A DNA stretch of 64,000 nt from Mojavia pulchra JT2-VF2 (GCA_019359325.1 JAHHHN010000016.1:1-64000); one strand, 5' to 3'; positions 1-8,472 are shown, counted from the first letter of the stretch. Notes: a model not told the origin generated them from the sequence alone. Numbers and translations: made by a program.

Positions 1-221
1 GGATGGCAGCGATTGGCATCGTTGGTTTGGCGCTCAACCTGCGGGCTTACGACTTCGTGTCGCAAGAACTGCGGGCGGCAGAAGACCCAGAATTTGAAAC
101 ATTTTATACCAAGAACATTTTGCTGAACGAGGGTATCCGTGCTTGGATGGCTCCTCAAGATCAACCCCACGAACAATTTGTATTCCCTGAAGAAGTGCTA
201 CCTCGTGGTAACGCTCTCTAA
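1..221 (+). CDS. psbD: Photosystem II D2 protein, C-terminal part (cut by window start)
   Basis: These 72 residues are the end of the photosystem II reaction-centre protein D2, the thylakoid membrane subunit that with D1 carries the charge-separation cofactors. The tail is very characteristic: the stretch around [20 protein letters not shown] and the end [12 protein letters not shown]. The family is about 350 residues, so roughly four fifths lie before the window. The frame is open from the first base; the ATG at position 3 is internal, not the start. No psbC follows, so this looks like a single-copy-style psbD locus rather than the psbD-psbC overlap. A terminator hairpin follows directly. 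Confidence 0.97.
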   Translation, partial: MAAIGIVGLALNLRAYDFVSQELRAAEDPEFETFYTKNILLNEGIRAWMAPQDQPHEQFVFPEEVLPRGNAL

Positions 222-273
222 AGATAGATGGTGATTTAATCCTTTAACATCCATCATTCTCCACTTTTTAGTT

Positions 274-303
274 ATCCCCCGCCTGTGAGTGGGGGATTTT
301 TTA
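274..303 (+). terminator. Intrinsic terminator of psbD
   Basis: ATCCCCC and GGGGGAT form a 7-bp stem with a 10-nt loop, followed by a run of T. It lies about 50 nt after the psbD stop codon. Confidence 0.85.
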
Positions 304-430
304 TTGTTTATTTAAAATTTTGCTAAATTTGATAAATCTATATGCTATATTCATAGAAGGTTAAAACCCAGAGTAAAAAACTCTGCCTTATTGAAACTAA
401 GACCGCTTAGGCAACAAGGAGGTGATGCCC

Positions 431-502
431 ATGATTGAAAGTAGTAAAACCATGGGTCATCAGGTTGCAGTTAGCCGGCTGTGCGCCGGGGCTGTTCTCT
501 AA
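431..502 (+). CDS. Possible 23-residue peptide (leader peptide or small protein)
   Basis: AAGGAGGTGAT at 416-426 is fully complementary to the 3' end of 16S rRNA (ATCACCTCCTT). Eight bases after its AGGAGG core is an ATG that opens a 23-codon frame beginning MIESSKTMGHQ and ending with TAA. The start codon is in the left arm of a 10-bp hairpin, so its translation could be structure-controlled. I do not recognise the peptide. The extended Shine-Dalgarno is much better than those of most genes in this window, which is the main reason to list it; the match could still be chance within a structured RNA. Confidence 0.35.
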   Translation: MIESSKTMGHQVAVSRLCAGAVL

Positions 503-606
503 TAAAGTTAGCCTTAGTAACCTTGAGATACTAAGTTTAGCTCAAGTGGCTAGGCAAGCTCGGAGTTCCTTCCGGCAGTCTGGTTGCAACCTGAAGACCC
601 GCTAGA

Positions 607-655
607 CCGCTCTGATTTAGATCAACCGATCCAAAATCAGAGCGGATAGTTTTTT
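607..655 (+). terminator. Strong intrinsic terminator closing the structured RNA region
   Basis: CCGCTCTGATTT (607-618) pairs perfectly with AAATCAGAGCGG (634-645), followed by ATAG and six T. It lies about 110 nt before the pterin dehydratase start, so it ends an upstream transcript or attenuates the downstream gene. Confidence 0.88.
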
Positions 656-766
656 GTAGGTGTGTAACTTCAGATGAGCATCAAGTCAAAGTTCTGAATA
701 GACCTCAATCAGAAGCAAACAAAATAGATGTAGATTGCCCCAGTAAATGCAATAGGATTTTTGAAT

Positions 767-1048
767 ATGGCGCAGCTACTTACTGAGACAGAAATTAAAG
801 AACGGGCAAGTTTTCTGTCAGGTTGGACAGTTGAAGGATCTAAATTACAGACTACCCGTACCTTTAAGGATTTTATTCAAGCAATTAAATTTGTAAATCA
901 ATTAGTGGAACCTGCTGAGTCGGCAGGACATCATCCAGACATAGAGATTTCTTATAACAAAGTTAGGATTAACTTAACAACACACGATGCTGGTGGTTTA
1001 ACGCAGAAAGACTTTGATCTTGCAGAGGTAATTTCTCGAATAAACTAA
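767..1048 (+). CDS. phhB: Pterin-4-alpha-carbinolamine dehydratase
   Basis: This 93-residue soluble enzyme dehydrates 4a-hydroxy-tetrahydropterins back toward the quinonoid dihydropterin. The family signature is present: GHHPD, then a Tyr seven residues on (ISYNKV), then TTHDAGGL with a downstream KDFDLA. The length is normal for the family. The frame can be extended two codons upstream to a TTG at 761, but the ATG at 767 gives the usual N-terminus MAQLLTE and is preferred. No aromatic amino-acid hydroxylase is adjacent. The upstream structured region ending in a terminator might attenuate it, which is inference. Confidence 0.9.
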   Translation: MAQLLTETEIKERASFLSGWTVEGSKLQTTRTFKDFIQAIKFVNQLVEPAESAGHHPDIEISYNKVRINLTTHDAGGLTQKDFDLAEVISRIN

Positions 1049-1418
1049 GTGATTTCCCTTGGCAAGTAGCTTAGGGTCTAAAATGGCAAAAAATTATGTA
1101 AATGGGAAGTGTAGAATCCACTAAATCCTTCTTTTGTTTGGGTTATACAGACTATGTGTGTGACGGTTAATCAGGCGATCGCTTATATCTTGCCATCTGT
1201 CTCAAATGTTTTATAATGTTATGCTATGAAGGTGTGTTTTTGCATAAGTTAATTGCATCAATTTTTAACATCAAGTTAATCAGTTATTAGCTTTGCAAAA
1301 ACTAAAATTGTATTAGTGGCAACTATGCCTCATCCAATCCCAACAAGATGTAGCATTTTTGAGAATTAGGTGCAACGAACACAATTATCTATACAAGGTG
1401 TGAGGAGAAAAAGTAAAA
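1049..1418 (+). promoter_or_regulatory. 370-bp AT-rich leader of the porin gene
   Basis: No gene is seen. The region holds one HIP1 octamer (GCGATCGC near 1173) and AT-rich stretches suitable for a promoter, with TATAAT-like words near 1212-1220. A clear ribosome binding site, GAGGAG, lies just before the porin ATG. The long untranslated distance fits a regulated outer membrane protein gene, but no specific operator was identified. Confidence 0.4.
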
Positions 1419-3179
1419 ATGTCTAATATTTTGTGGAAATCCCTGGTAGTCAGTCCGGCAGTTTTAGGAGCGACACTGTTAGTTTCGGCAACAGCGATGG
1501 CGGCTCCAAATGTTACCGTTGAAGGATTGTCATCTGAACAACAAGCTACTGCTGAATTGGCTCCAAAGCCAGAATTATTGGCTCAAGCAAACCCCACAAG
1601 CAATGATGCCAAAGTTTTAGACCAAGTTAACCGCTACAGCAAAGAAGGTAATACTTCTCAAGCTCAAGTAACATCGGTTTCCCAATTTTCCGATGTACAA
1701 CCCACCGACTGGGCCTTCCAAGCTTTGCAATCATTGGTTGAGCGCTATGGTTGTATTGCTGGTTATCCCAATGGCACTTATCGGGGTAACCGTGCTTTAA
1801 CCCGTTATGAATTTGCTGCTGGTTTAAATGCCTGTTTGGATCGGGTTAACGAATTGATTGCCACAGCTACAGCTGATTTGGTGACCAAACAAGACTTGGC
1901 TACCTTACAGCGCTTGCAAGAAGAGTTTTCCGCAGAACTGGCTACTCTGCGCGGTCGCGTTGACTCCTTAGAAGCACGCACTGCGGAATTGGAAGCCAAT
2001 CAGTTCTCTACTACCACCAAGCTTGTCGGTGAAGCTATTTTCGCAGTTAGCGACGCTTTTGGCGGTAATACAGGCGATGTTAACAACACCGTCTTCCAAA
2101 ACAGAGTACGTTTAGGCTTGGAAAGCAGCTTCACTGGTAGAGACGTTTTAACTACCCGTCTGTCTGCTGGTAACGCAACAGCTTTCGATTTTAGAGACCA
2201 AAATAATCTGCCGGTCAGTACCGCAGAAGGTACACAAACCTATCAAGTCGGTAGCACGGGTAACAATTCTGTCAGAATTGACCGCTTGACTTATGAAGCT
2301 CCTATAGGCCCAGGTCAAGTTTACCTTGCAGCGAGTGGTGGACGTCATAGCCATTATGCTGCTGTCAACAACCCTTACTTCTTCGATAGAACTGACGGCG
2401 GTAATGGTGCTTTGACTACCTTCGCTTCTGAAAGTCCTATCTATCGGATTGGGGGTGGATCTGGTATAGCACTCAATATACCTTTTAGCAGCGGTGGCAG
2501 TATCTTCAAACCAAGTTCTATCACTCTAGGTTACTTGGCATCAGATGCGAATGCTCCTGGTATTGATACAGGTTTGTTTAACGGTAACTATGCTGCTCTA
2601 GGACAGTTAAACTTTGCTGTTGGCGATCGCTTGGCCTTAGCTGCAACCTACGTCCATGGTTATCACTCTCCAGGTAGTTCTTTATTTGATGCCGGTGCTG
2701 GTATCACGAACAATAATGGTCTACCTGCGGGTGGTGTAGTTGGTACTCGTCAAGCCAACTTTCTAGGAGACATTACCGGAAATGGTTACAATAGTAATTC
2801 CTACGGTATATCAGCGGCATTCAGACCCAGTAACAATTTGTCGATTAGTGGCTTCGTCACTTACCACGATCTCACAAGCCCTGGCGCTGCTAATGATTTT
2901 GAAGCATGGAGCTATGGTGCTGGTATAGCCTTACCTGACTTCGGTAAGAGAGGAAACGTATTAGGTATTTTCGGCGGCGCACAACCCTATGCGCTAGGAC
3001 GTACAGTTCCAGGTGCTACTGGTGGTAATACGCCAATTCAGGTAGAAGGCTTTTACAAGTATCGCGTGTCTGATAATATCTCCGTTACTCCCGGTGTTAT
3101 TTGGCTGAGATCTCCTGGTCAAAACGACGCTGACGAAAATGCATTTATCGGTACGCTCAGAACAACCTTTACCTTCTAG
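1419..3179 (+). CDS. SLH-domain OprB-family outer membrane porin
   Basis: The 586-residue protein begins with a signal peptide that ends near residue 28 (ATAMA-AP). An S-layer homology domain follows at about 88-147 (FSDVQPTDWAFQAL, then YGCIAGYPNGTYRG and LTRYEFAAGLNACL), then a short coiled coil rich in Leu and Glu (about 150-195), then a Gly/Asn/aromatic beta-barrel region ending in TTFTF. A terminal Phe is the usual outer-membrane insertion signal. In cyanobacteria such SLH-OprB porins anchor to peptidoglycan-linked polymer through the SLH domain and pass small solutes or metal ions; the substrate here cannot be read. AGGAG lies before the ATG, and a terminator follows. Confidence 0.93.
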   Translation: MSNILWKSLVVSPAVLGATLLVSATAMAAPNVTVEGLSSEQQATAELAPKPELLAQANPTSNDAKVLDQVNRYSKEGNTSQAQVTSVSQFSDVQPTDWAFQALQSLVERYGCIAGYPNGTYRGNRALTRYEFAAGLNACLDRVNELIATATADLVTKQDLATLQRLQEEFSAELATLRGRVDSLEARTAELEANQFSTTTKLVGEAIFAVSDAFGGNTGDVNNTVFQNRVRLGLESSFTGRDVLTTRLSAGNATAFDFRDQNNLPVSTAEGTQTYQVGSTGNNSVRIDRLTYEAPIGPGQVYLAASGGRHSHYAAVNNPYFFDRTDGGNGALTTFASESPIYRIGGGSGIALNIPFSSGGSIFKPSSITLGYLASDANAPGIDTGLFNGNYAALGQLNFAVGDRLALAATYVHGYHSPGSSLFDAGAGITNNNGLPAGGVVGTRQANFLGDITGNGYNSNSYGISAAFRPSNNLSISGFVTYHDLTSPGAANDFEAWSYGAGIALPDFGKRGNVLGIFGGAQPYALGRTVPGATGGNTPIQVEGFYKYRVSDNISVTPGVIWLRSPGQNDADENAFIGTLRTTFTF

Positions 3180-3226
3180 AAAGTTGTTTTAGCGTTGATA
3201 GTAGACCTAAAAATTTGAAAAATTTC

Positions 3227-3257
3227 GCCCCACTATCAGGTGGGGCTTTCTGTTTTT
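3227..3257 (+). terminator. Intrinsic terminator of the porin gene
   Basis: GCCCCAC (3227-3233) pairs with GTGGGGC (3240-3246) across a 6-nt loop, followed by TTTCTGTTTTT. Confidence 0.85.
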
Positions 3258-3302
3258 GGTAGCGGTAACAAACAAACCCCAGTGGAGAACCGGAGTATAC
3301 TA

Positions 3303-3349
3303 GATAAAAGATGAAGGATATGGAAAAACTTGATCCTTCATCTTTTATC
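3303..3349. repeat. 17-bp perfect inverted repeat upstream of the Rrf2 gene
   Basis: GATAAAAGATGAAGGAT (3303-3319) is mirrored exactly at 3333-3349 with a 13-nt loop. It ends 21 bases before the likely GTG start of the Rrf2-type regulator. Words of the same kind (GGATAAAGGATGAAG, TTTATCCTTC) occur at 39979-40067, so this is probably a dispersed intergenic repeat family rather than a gene-specific operator, although its position could still affect expression. Confidence 0.7.
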
Positions 3350-3370
3350 CTTCATTCTTGATTACTGTCC

Positions 3371-3808
3371 GTGGAAATATCGTGTAAATCTGAATACGGA
3401 ATTCTTGCCTTATTAGAGATGGCAACTCATTATCAAAGCGGCGAACCGCAGCAAATTCGACAAATTGCAGCTCAACAAAATATACCTGATCGCTACCTGG
3501 AGCAGTTATTAGCAACTTTGAGGCGTGGGGGTATCATCAAGAGCCAACGCGGGGCTAAAGGTGGCTATCTATTGGCACGCGAACCTTGGAAAATCACACT
3601 CTACGAAATTGTGGAATGTTTGGAAGGGTTAGATGTACGAACCTGTCAAGAAGACATCAATCTCAGAACTGTAGATAGTTCTGTGATTGAAGAGATTTGG
3701 CAGGAAGCTTGTGCAGCGGCTAACTCAGTGTTAAAAAATTACACTTTGCGGGATCTTTGTGAAAAAAGAGATGCCCGACGACAGTTGGATATCATGTACT
3801 ACATTTAG
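3371..3808 (+). CDS. Rrf2-family transcriptional regulator
   Basis: A 145-residue winged-helix DNA-binding protein. The N-terminal 80 residues show the Rrf2 pattern: CKSEYGILALLEMA, IRQIAAQQNIPDRYLEQLL (recognition helix) and RGAKGGYLLAR (wing). IscR-type members carry three clustered Cys for an iron-sulfur cluster; here only one Cys lies in that loop (RTCQED), so cluster binding of that type is unlikely. The start is GTG with weak ribosome binding. The cysteine synthase gene begins 56 bases downstream on the same strand, which recalls the Rrf2 protein CymR of Bacillus, a repressor of cysteine metabolism working with CysK. A similar role here is inference. Confidence 0.88.
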   Translation: MEISCKSEYGILALLEMATHYQSGEPQQIRQIAAQQNIPDRYLEQLLATLRRGGIIKSQRGAKGGYLLAREPWKITLYEIVECLEGLDVRTCQEDINLRTVDSSVIEEIWQEACAAANSVLKNYTLRDLCEKRDARRQLDIMYYI

Positions 3809-3864
3809 TAAGTTTTCGGTTTTTCAGTGTCCAATAACAAATAAATAATAGATAAGGATTAATT

Positions 3865-4827
3865 ATGCGAATTGCTCGTAACATTACAGAACTTGTTGGT
3901 CATACACCTTTAGTACAACTGAACCGTATCCCTCAAGCAGAAGGTTGTGTTGCTCAGATTGTAGTCAAACTGGAAAGTATGAATCCATCCGCATCAGTTA
4001 AAGACCGGATAGGAGTTAGTATGATTAATGCCGCCGAGCAAGAGGGACTAATTACTCCTCAAAAGACTGTATTGGTGGAACCGACTTCTGGGAATACAGG
4101 AATTGCTCTAGCGATGGCCGCAGCAGCCAAGGGTTATCGGTTAATTTTGACAATGCCCGAAACGATGAGTGGCGAACGACGGGCAATGTTGCGGGCTTAT
4201 GGAGCTGAACTGGAATTAACACCAGGAATTGAAGGCATGAGTGGGGCAATTCGACGGGCACAGGAGATAGTTAACAAAACACCATATGCCTATATGTTGC
4301 AACAGTTCCGCAATCCAGCGAATGCAAAAGTGCATCAGGAAACCACAGCTGAGGAAATCTGGGAAGATACTGATAGACAGGTAGATATGATTGTGGCAGG
4401 TGTCGGCACAGGTGGTACGATCACAGGTGTAGCAGAAGTAATCAAAGCACGCAAACCGAGCTTTCAGGCGATCGCGGTTGAACCAAGTAATAGCCCAGTT
4501 TTATCTGGGGGAAGACCAGGGGCACATAAAATTCAGGGAATTGGTGCTGGTTTTATTCCCCAAGTGCTGAAGCTAGAATTAATTGATGAAGTGATTACTG
4601 TCACAGATGAAGAAGCGATCGCCTATGGTCGGCGATTAGCAAGAGAAGAAGGGCTATTATCTGGCATTTCCAGTGGAGCAGCGTTATGTGCCGCAATTCG
4701 GGTTGCCCAACGTCCAGAAAACGAAGGGCGCTTAATTGTGATGATTCAGCCAAGTTTTGGAGAAAGATATTTAAGTACACCGTTGTTTCAAGACCTGGAG
4801 GACAGGGTAGTAGCTAGCATCAGCTAA
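3865..4827 (+). CDS. cysK: Cysteine synthase (O-acetylserine sulfhydrylase)
   Basis: This PLP enzyme makes L-cysteine from O-acetylserine and sulfide. The 320-residue length is normal. The PLP lysine is K46 in SASVKDR; the substrate loop is [11 protein letters not shown], the phosphate cup [11 protein letters not shown], and the C-terminal pocket [11 protein letters not shown]. The family contains closely related CysK, CysM and cystathionine beta-synthase-like forms, so the isozyme is not certain. It is directly downstream of the Rrf2 regulator and 16 bases upstream of a J-domain gene, so the three may be co-transcribed. Confidence 0.92.
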   Translation: MRIARNITELVGHTPLVQLNRIPQAEGCVAQIVVKLESMNPSASVKDRIGVSMINAAEQEGLITPQKTVLVEPTSGNTGIALAMAAAAKGYRLILTMPETMSGERRAMLRAYGAELELTPGIEGMSGAIRRAQEIVNKTPYAYMLQQFRNPANAKVHQETTAEEIWEDTDRQVDMIVAGVGTGGTITGVAEVIKARKPSFQAIAVEPSNSPVLSGGRPGAHKIQGIGAGFIPQVLKLELIDEVITVTDEEAIAYGRRLAREEGLLSGISSGAALCAAIRVAQRPENEGRLIVMIQPSFGERYLSTPLFQDLEDRVVASIS

Positions 4828-4843
4828 CTATAAATTTGGATTG

Positions 4844-5533
4844 ATGGTCGATTCTAACCACTACGAAACTCTCAAAGTTAGTCCTAAAGCTAGCCAAGCG
4901 GAGATTAAGCAAGCCTATCGCCGCTTGGTGAAATTATTTCATCCTGATAGTCATCAGGAAACAGCAGATAAAGAGCAGATTATCCGTATCAATGCCGCTT
5001 ATGAGGTCTTGGGCGATACTGCAACCCGTTTAAATTATGACCAACAACTACGGGATAACTCGCAAAAATTAAATAGCGATCGACAACAGCGTACAGCATC
5101 TGCTCAAAGGCGTTACCGAGCAACGCGGCAAACAGGAAAAGATGCGGATGAACAGGTTGAGGAATGGCTGCGCCTAGTTTATCAACCAGTTAATCGCCTG
5201 CTGAGTCGCATTCTCAATTCTTTAGAAGAGCAAATCGATGAACTAGCAGCAGATCCTTTTGATGACGAATTATTGGAAGAATTTCAAGAATATTTAGACA
5301 CTTGTCGTAATGATCTTAAACAGGCACAAATTACCTTTCGTTCTCTGCCCAATCCACCTAGTTTAGCCAGAGCAGCAGCCCATCTCTACTACAGCCTTAA
5401 TCAAGTAGGAGACGGACTGGAAGAATTGGCATATTTCCCCTTGAACTACGATGAGCATTATTTGCACACAGGTCAAGAACTATTCCGCATAGCTACGAGA
5501 TTACATTGGGAAGCCCAAGCATCTGTTACATAG
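4844..5533 (+). CDS. J-domain (DnaJ-like) protein
   Basis: The first 70 residues are a J domain with the Hsp70-activating HPD at 33-35 (KLFHPDSHQ) and the usual YEVLGD..RLNYD end. The remaining 160 residues are helical, acidic and without zinc-finger or Gly/Phe regions, so this is a class III J-protein rather than a general DnaJ. It probably directs a DnaK to a specific client; the client is unknown. A TTG one codon upstream is in frame, but ATG 4844 is the better start. It follows cysK by 16 bases. Confidence 0.87.
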   Translation: MVDSNHYETLKVSPKASQAEIKQAYRRLVKLFHPDSHQETADKEQIIRINAAYEVLGDTATRLNYDQQLRDNSQKLNSDRQQRTASAQRRYRATRQTGKDADEQVEEWLRLVYQPVNRLLSRILNSLEEQIDELAADPFDDELLEEFQEYLDTCRNDLKQAQITFRSLPNPPSLARAAAHLYYSLNQVGDGLEELAYFPLNYDEHYLHTGQELFRIATRLHWEAQASVT

Positions 5534-5665
5534 TCTAGAGTCAATGGACAGTAGTTAGTAGTCAATAATATAAAACAACTGACCACTGACCACTGACCAA
5601 GAAATTAGTTTATGCTGGAAACAGTGAAAGCTTAAGAAATTTTAAATTTTGCCCCCAGTGTACTC

Positions 5666-6538
5666 ATGCAATGCATTGTTAATCGCCGCGCTCAATTTTC
5701 GGCAAGTCATCGCTATTGGTTGCCAGAATTGAGTGAAGCCGAGAACCTTCAGCAATTTGGTGCTTGCTCTAAATTTCCAGGACACGGGCATAACTATGTC
5801 TTATTTATTTCCCTGAGTGGGGAATTGGATGAATATGGCATGGTGCTGAACTTGTCTGACGTGAAACACGTAATCAAGCGGGAAGTTACCAGCCAACTCG
5901 ACTTTTCTTATCTCAATGATGTGTGGGCAGAGTTTGTTGAAACTCTGCCCACTACTGAGAATATTGCACGGGTTATCTGGCAACGGCTAGCACCCCACTT
6001 GCCTCTAGTCCGCGTGCAGTTGTTTGAACATCCTGAACTTTGGGCAGATTATATGGGAAACGGAATGGAAGCCTACCTCACTATTAGCACTCACTTTAGC
6101 GCCGCCCATCGGCTGGCTCATCCCAACCTGAGTAATGAAGAGAACTCTGAAATTTACGGTAAGTGTGCCCGACCTCATGGACACGGACACAACTATCATC
6201 TAGAAGTAACCGTAAAAGGTGAAATTGACCAACGGACAGGCATGATTGTTGATTTAGGCGCTTTGAATCAAGTGATAGAAGATTGTGTGGTGGAACCATT
6301 CGATCACACCTTTTTAAACAAAGATATTCCTTACTTTGCCGAAGTTGTGCCTACTGCTGAGAATATCGCACTTTACATTAGTAATTTACTGCGATCGCCT
6401 ATTCAGGAATTGGGCAGCAAACTTTATAAAGTTAAACTGATCGAAAGCCCGAATAACTCCTGTGAAATCTACTGCACTGAATCTGAATCAAATTCAGTCA
6501 ATACCAGAGATAGTCAGCCAGTATTAGCAAGAGTTTAG
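5666..6538 (+). CDS. Tandem 6-pyruvoyl-tetrahydropterin synthase / QueD-like protein
   Basis: Two copies of the T-fold pterin synthase domain are fused in 290 residues (about 1-130 and 134-270). Each carries the zinc histidines and the catalytic Cys: SASHRYW (H15) with GACSKFPGHGHNY in the first, SAAHRLAH with GKCARPHGHGHNY in the second. Both also keep the later TTENIARVIW / PTAENIALYI substrate region. Family members turn 7,8-dihydroneopterin triphosphate into 6-pyruvoyl- or 6-carboxy-tetrahydropterin, for tetrahydrobiopterin-type pteridines or for queuosine. Usual proteins are single domains of 120-150 residues, so the duplication is notable. Which product is made cannot be decided. Confidence 0.88.
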   Translation: MQCIVNRRAQFSASHRYWLPELSEAENLQQFGACSKFPGHGHNYVLFISLSGELDEYGMVLNLSDVKHVIKREVTSQLDFSYLNDVWAEFVETLPTTENIARVIWQRLAPHLPLVRVQLFEHPELWADYMGNGMEAYLTISTHFSAAHRLAHPNLSNEENSEIYGKCARPHGHGHNYHLEVTVKGEIDQRTGMIVDLGALNQVIEDCVVEPFDHTFLNKDIPYFAEVVPTAENIALYISNLLRSPIQELGSKLYKVKLIESPNNSCEIYCTESESNSVNTRDSQPVLARV

Positions 6539-6546
6539 ACATCTAT

Positions 6547-6587
6547 AACCGCAGATAGAAAACAAATCCTTGTTTAAATCTGCGGTT
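6547..6587. terminator. Bidirectional terminator between convergent genes
   Basis: AACCGCAGAT (6547-6556) pairs with ATCTGCGGTT (6578-6587). It separates the pterin synthase (+) and the PrsW protease (-), with T-rich sequence on both sides. Confidence 0.8.
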
Positions 6588-7571
6588 TCAATATTTAAAA
6601 CATTGCCGAGCTAAATATCGCAAATAACGATAAATCAGCCACGCTACAATTGCAAAAATTAGATTTATTAGGAATCGACTCAGTATATACCACAAAGCAT
6701 TAGGATAAAAAATTTGCGCCCAATTTAATAGGCTGACATTTCTGGCGAGGAGAAACAGCCCAAAAATTGCATTTCCACCCAGCATTAAAGCAAACAGCAC
6801 TAAACCCCGTTGCCAATAACGATGCTTAGGGATATGACTCGAAATTAAAGTAATGGCGGGTTTGCCCTGCGTTCTTCGCAGTAATTGTTCCAGTCGCCAA
6901 AACATCCATAACAGCAACGGAAATAAACCATAGCTGAGGAAAGCTACGGGGAATGAATAACGCCACGCAATAGAAAGGACATTAACTAAGGCATGGCAGA
7001 AAACAGAATTTAGCCAAGCCCTAGTAACTAACTTCCTGTCTCGATGTAACCGAAGATTAGAGGCAATAGTTATTCCTAGTGCATAACCCCAAGGGGCAGA
7101 AAACATCGCATGGACTGGCGTACCGATGCTTCGCTCAAGAATAGATGCCGTGTTGTAGAAAAAATAAATCCAGTTTTCTTGGGCAGTGAATCCGAGGGCA
7201 ACGGCTATGGTAAAAAGGAAAACAGTGCTAGAGCGTAATCGATACTTGCGTTTTAGATAGTAGGTTGGAGCAATTACCGCCACTAACTTGCAACCTTCTT
7301 CTATAGGCCCTACTTCTACAAGTTGCCGTAGGGCGCTACCAGGGAGCGATCGCCCCAATTGCTGCCAGTTTATAATCGATTTGGCTACAGTTTCAAAAGC
7401 TGTTTCCAGACTGAGAGCAACAAAACCAGATACCGCCCCAAGAATAAATAACAACAGCAAATGTAGCAGTGATGGCGGCGGAAAAATCCGGTAATAGTAG
7501 TAAAAAAGCAGCAGCAGCGGTGGTATAACTGCCCACAACAGCACAGAGAACTCAGCCACCCACCTGAGCAA
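6588..7571 (-). CDS. PrsW-family intramembrane metalloprotease
   Basis: A very hydrophobic protein of about 327 residues with eight or so membrane segments. It carries the PrsW/CAAX-protease-like motifs: EEGCK (E91, E92), FTAQENWIYF (E132, N133), H154 in TPVHAMF, and CHALVN (H193, N197). PrsW in Bacillus makes the first cut in an anti-sigma factor; the substrate here is unknown. The start is uncertain: TTG 7571 gives MLRWVAEF, GTG 7559 gives MAEFSVL. With the former the gene overlaps the end of the upstream methyltransferase by 20 bases, so the two are likely translated from one message. Confidence 0.85.
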   Translation of the reverse strand: MLRWVAEFSVLLWAVIPPLLLLFYYYYRIFPPPSLLHLLLLFILGAVSGFVALSLETAFETVAKSIINWQQLGRSLPGSALRQLVEVGPIEEGCKLVAVIAPTYYLKRKYRLRSSTVFLFTIAVALGFTAQENWIYFFYNTASILERSIGTPVHAMFSAPWGYALGITIASNLRLHRDRKLVTRAWLNSVFCHALVNVLSIAWRYSFPVAFLSYGLFPLLLWMFWRLEQLLRRTQGKPAITLISSHIPKHRYWQRGLVLFALMLGGNAIFGLFLLARNVSLLNWAQIFYPNALWYILSRFLINLIFAIVAWLIYRYLRYLARQCFKY

Positions 7572-8472
7572 TCACAGTACGGTGACGGGGACTATTAGCT
7601 GTAATTGTGGGAGATTGGAAACCTGCTTCTACTAAGGCTTGTTCAATATCCAAGGTGAAGTACTCATCTAAATACGGTTCAGTGCTTTTGAGCAACGTCA
7701 AAACATAAGGCGGCATTTTCTCAAAAGCTTCTGATTTAGGATTCATATCCATAATCCCTAAGTGTCCACCTGGACGCAGCAAACGCCGCGCCTCCGCAAA
7801 AATTTGCCGGGTTGCCGACTGGGGCAATTCGTGGCACACCAAGAAAAGCGAGACAAAATCAAAGGAGGCATTTGGTAACCCAGTAGTTTCAGCTGGGGCA
7901 TGAACCCAATTGATTTGTGCTTGACGTTGCCTAGAACGATATTCGGCAACAGCTAAGAAGTAGGGAGATAAGTCTAACCCTGTGATTTTGGCTTGGGGAT
8001 AAACAGCTTGCAAGGCAAAGGTACTCATACCCACACTGCATCCCAAGTCTAGGATGTCTTGCGGCTCGTTGGAAATTTGGTTTTTGAGAATCTCATGGTA
8101 ACTTTGACGCAGTTTGAAATCGCCTTGCGCCTCAGCACCCTGCCAAATTTTAGCGTGGACAGCATAAGCAGCAGGCTCCACTTCAAAAGCCGCTTGCCAG
8201 CTTAGGTTTCCAGTTTCGTAAGCGTGAAATGAGGTGAGGTAGTAATCTGGGTACGAAAGCTGAGGATTTTCTACTTGGGCTAAGTCCATTGCCCAATCAC
8301 GTGCCTGTAATTTTTGTACTTCTTTCGTCCAAGACACGCCCATTTTTTCAGCGCGTTTAATCATCATTTGTCTAGCTTGATGCTTGGCTAAGTTGGCTAA
8401 AGGCTTGATTGCCAATACGCCATTTACAAAGCGGGAAGCTAAACCAGGAGCAGTGTTTACAGCAGCAGTCAT
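7552..8472 (-). CDS. SAM-dependent class I methyltransferase
   Basis: 306 residues. The N-terminal 130 residues are helical and specific to this group; the Rossmann methyltransferase fold follows with motif I ILDLGCSVGMSTF, the acidic end of beta-2 in ITGLDLSPYF, a motif II-like FDFVSLFLVCHE and the post-motif LRPGGHLGIMDM. The fold is the ubiE/type-11 kind that acts on small molecules or lipids. The substrate is not evident. It overlaps the downstream PrsW protease gene and starts at ATG 8472. Confidence 0.88.
   Translation of the reverse strand: MTAAVNTAPGLASRFVNGVLAIKPLANLAKHQARQMMIKRAEKMGVSWTKEVQKLQARDWAMDLAQVENPQLSYPDYYLTSFHAYETGNLSWQAAFEVEPAAYAVHAKIWQGAEAQGDFKLRQSYHEILKNQISNEPQDILDLGCSVGMSTFALQAVYPQAKITGLDLSPYFLAVAEYRSRQRQAQINWVHAPAETTGLPNASFDFVSLFLVCHELPQSATRQIFAEARRLLRPGGHLGIMDMNPKSEAFEKMPPYVLTLLKSTEPYLDEYFTLDIEQALVEAGFQSPTITANSPRHRTVIAQVGG

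Larger units (their letters stand above)
355..655 (+). ncRNA. Candidate structured RNA of about 300 nt with its own terminator; identity unknown
   Basis: The gap between psbD and the pterin dehydratase gene is dense in secondary structure. A possible -10 box TATATT lies near 346. Hairpins seen: CAGAGT/ACTCTG at about 369-388; GATGCCCATG (424-433) against CATGGGTCATC (451-461); CCGGC/GCCGG around 474-488. The region ends in a strong terminator (607-655). It could be an independent small RNA or a long leader of the next gene. I compared it from memory with RNase P, tmRNA, 6S, SRP and cobalamin riboswitch consensus features and found no convincing match. Both the promoter and the 5' end are inferred. 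Confidence 0.5.

Noticed and set aside
560-610. Cobalamin-riboswitch-like word (GCAACCTGAAGACCCGC)
   Set aside because: Only a short resemblance; the other conserved blocks are missing and no B12-related gene follows.
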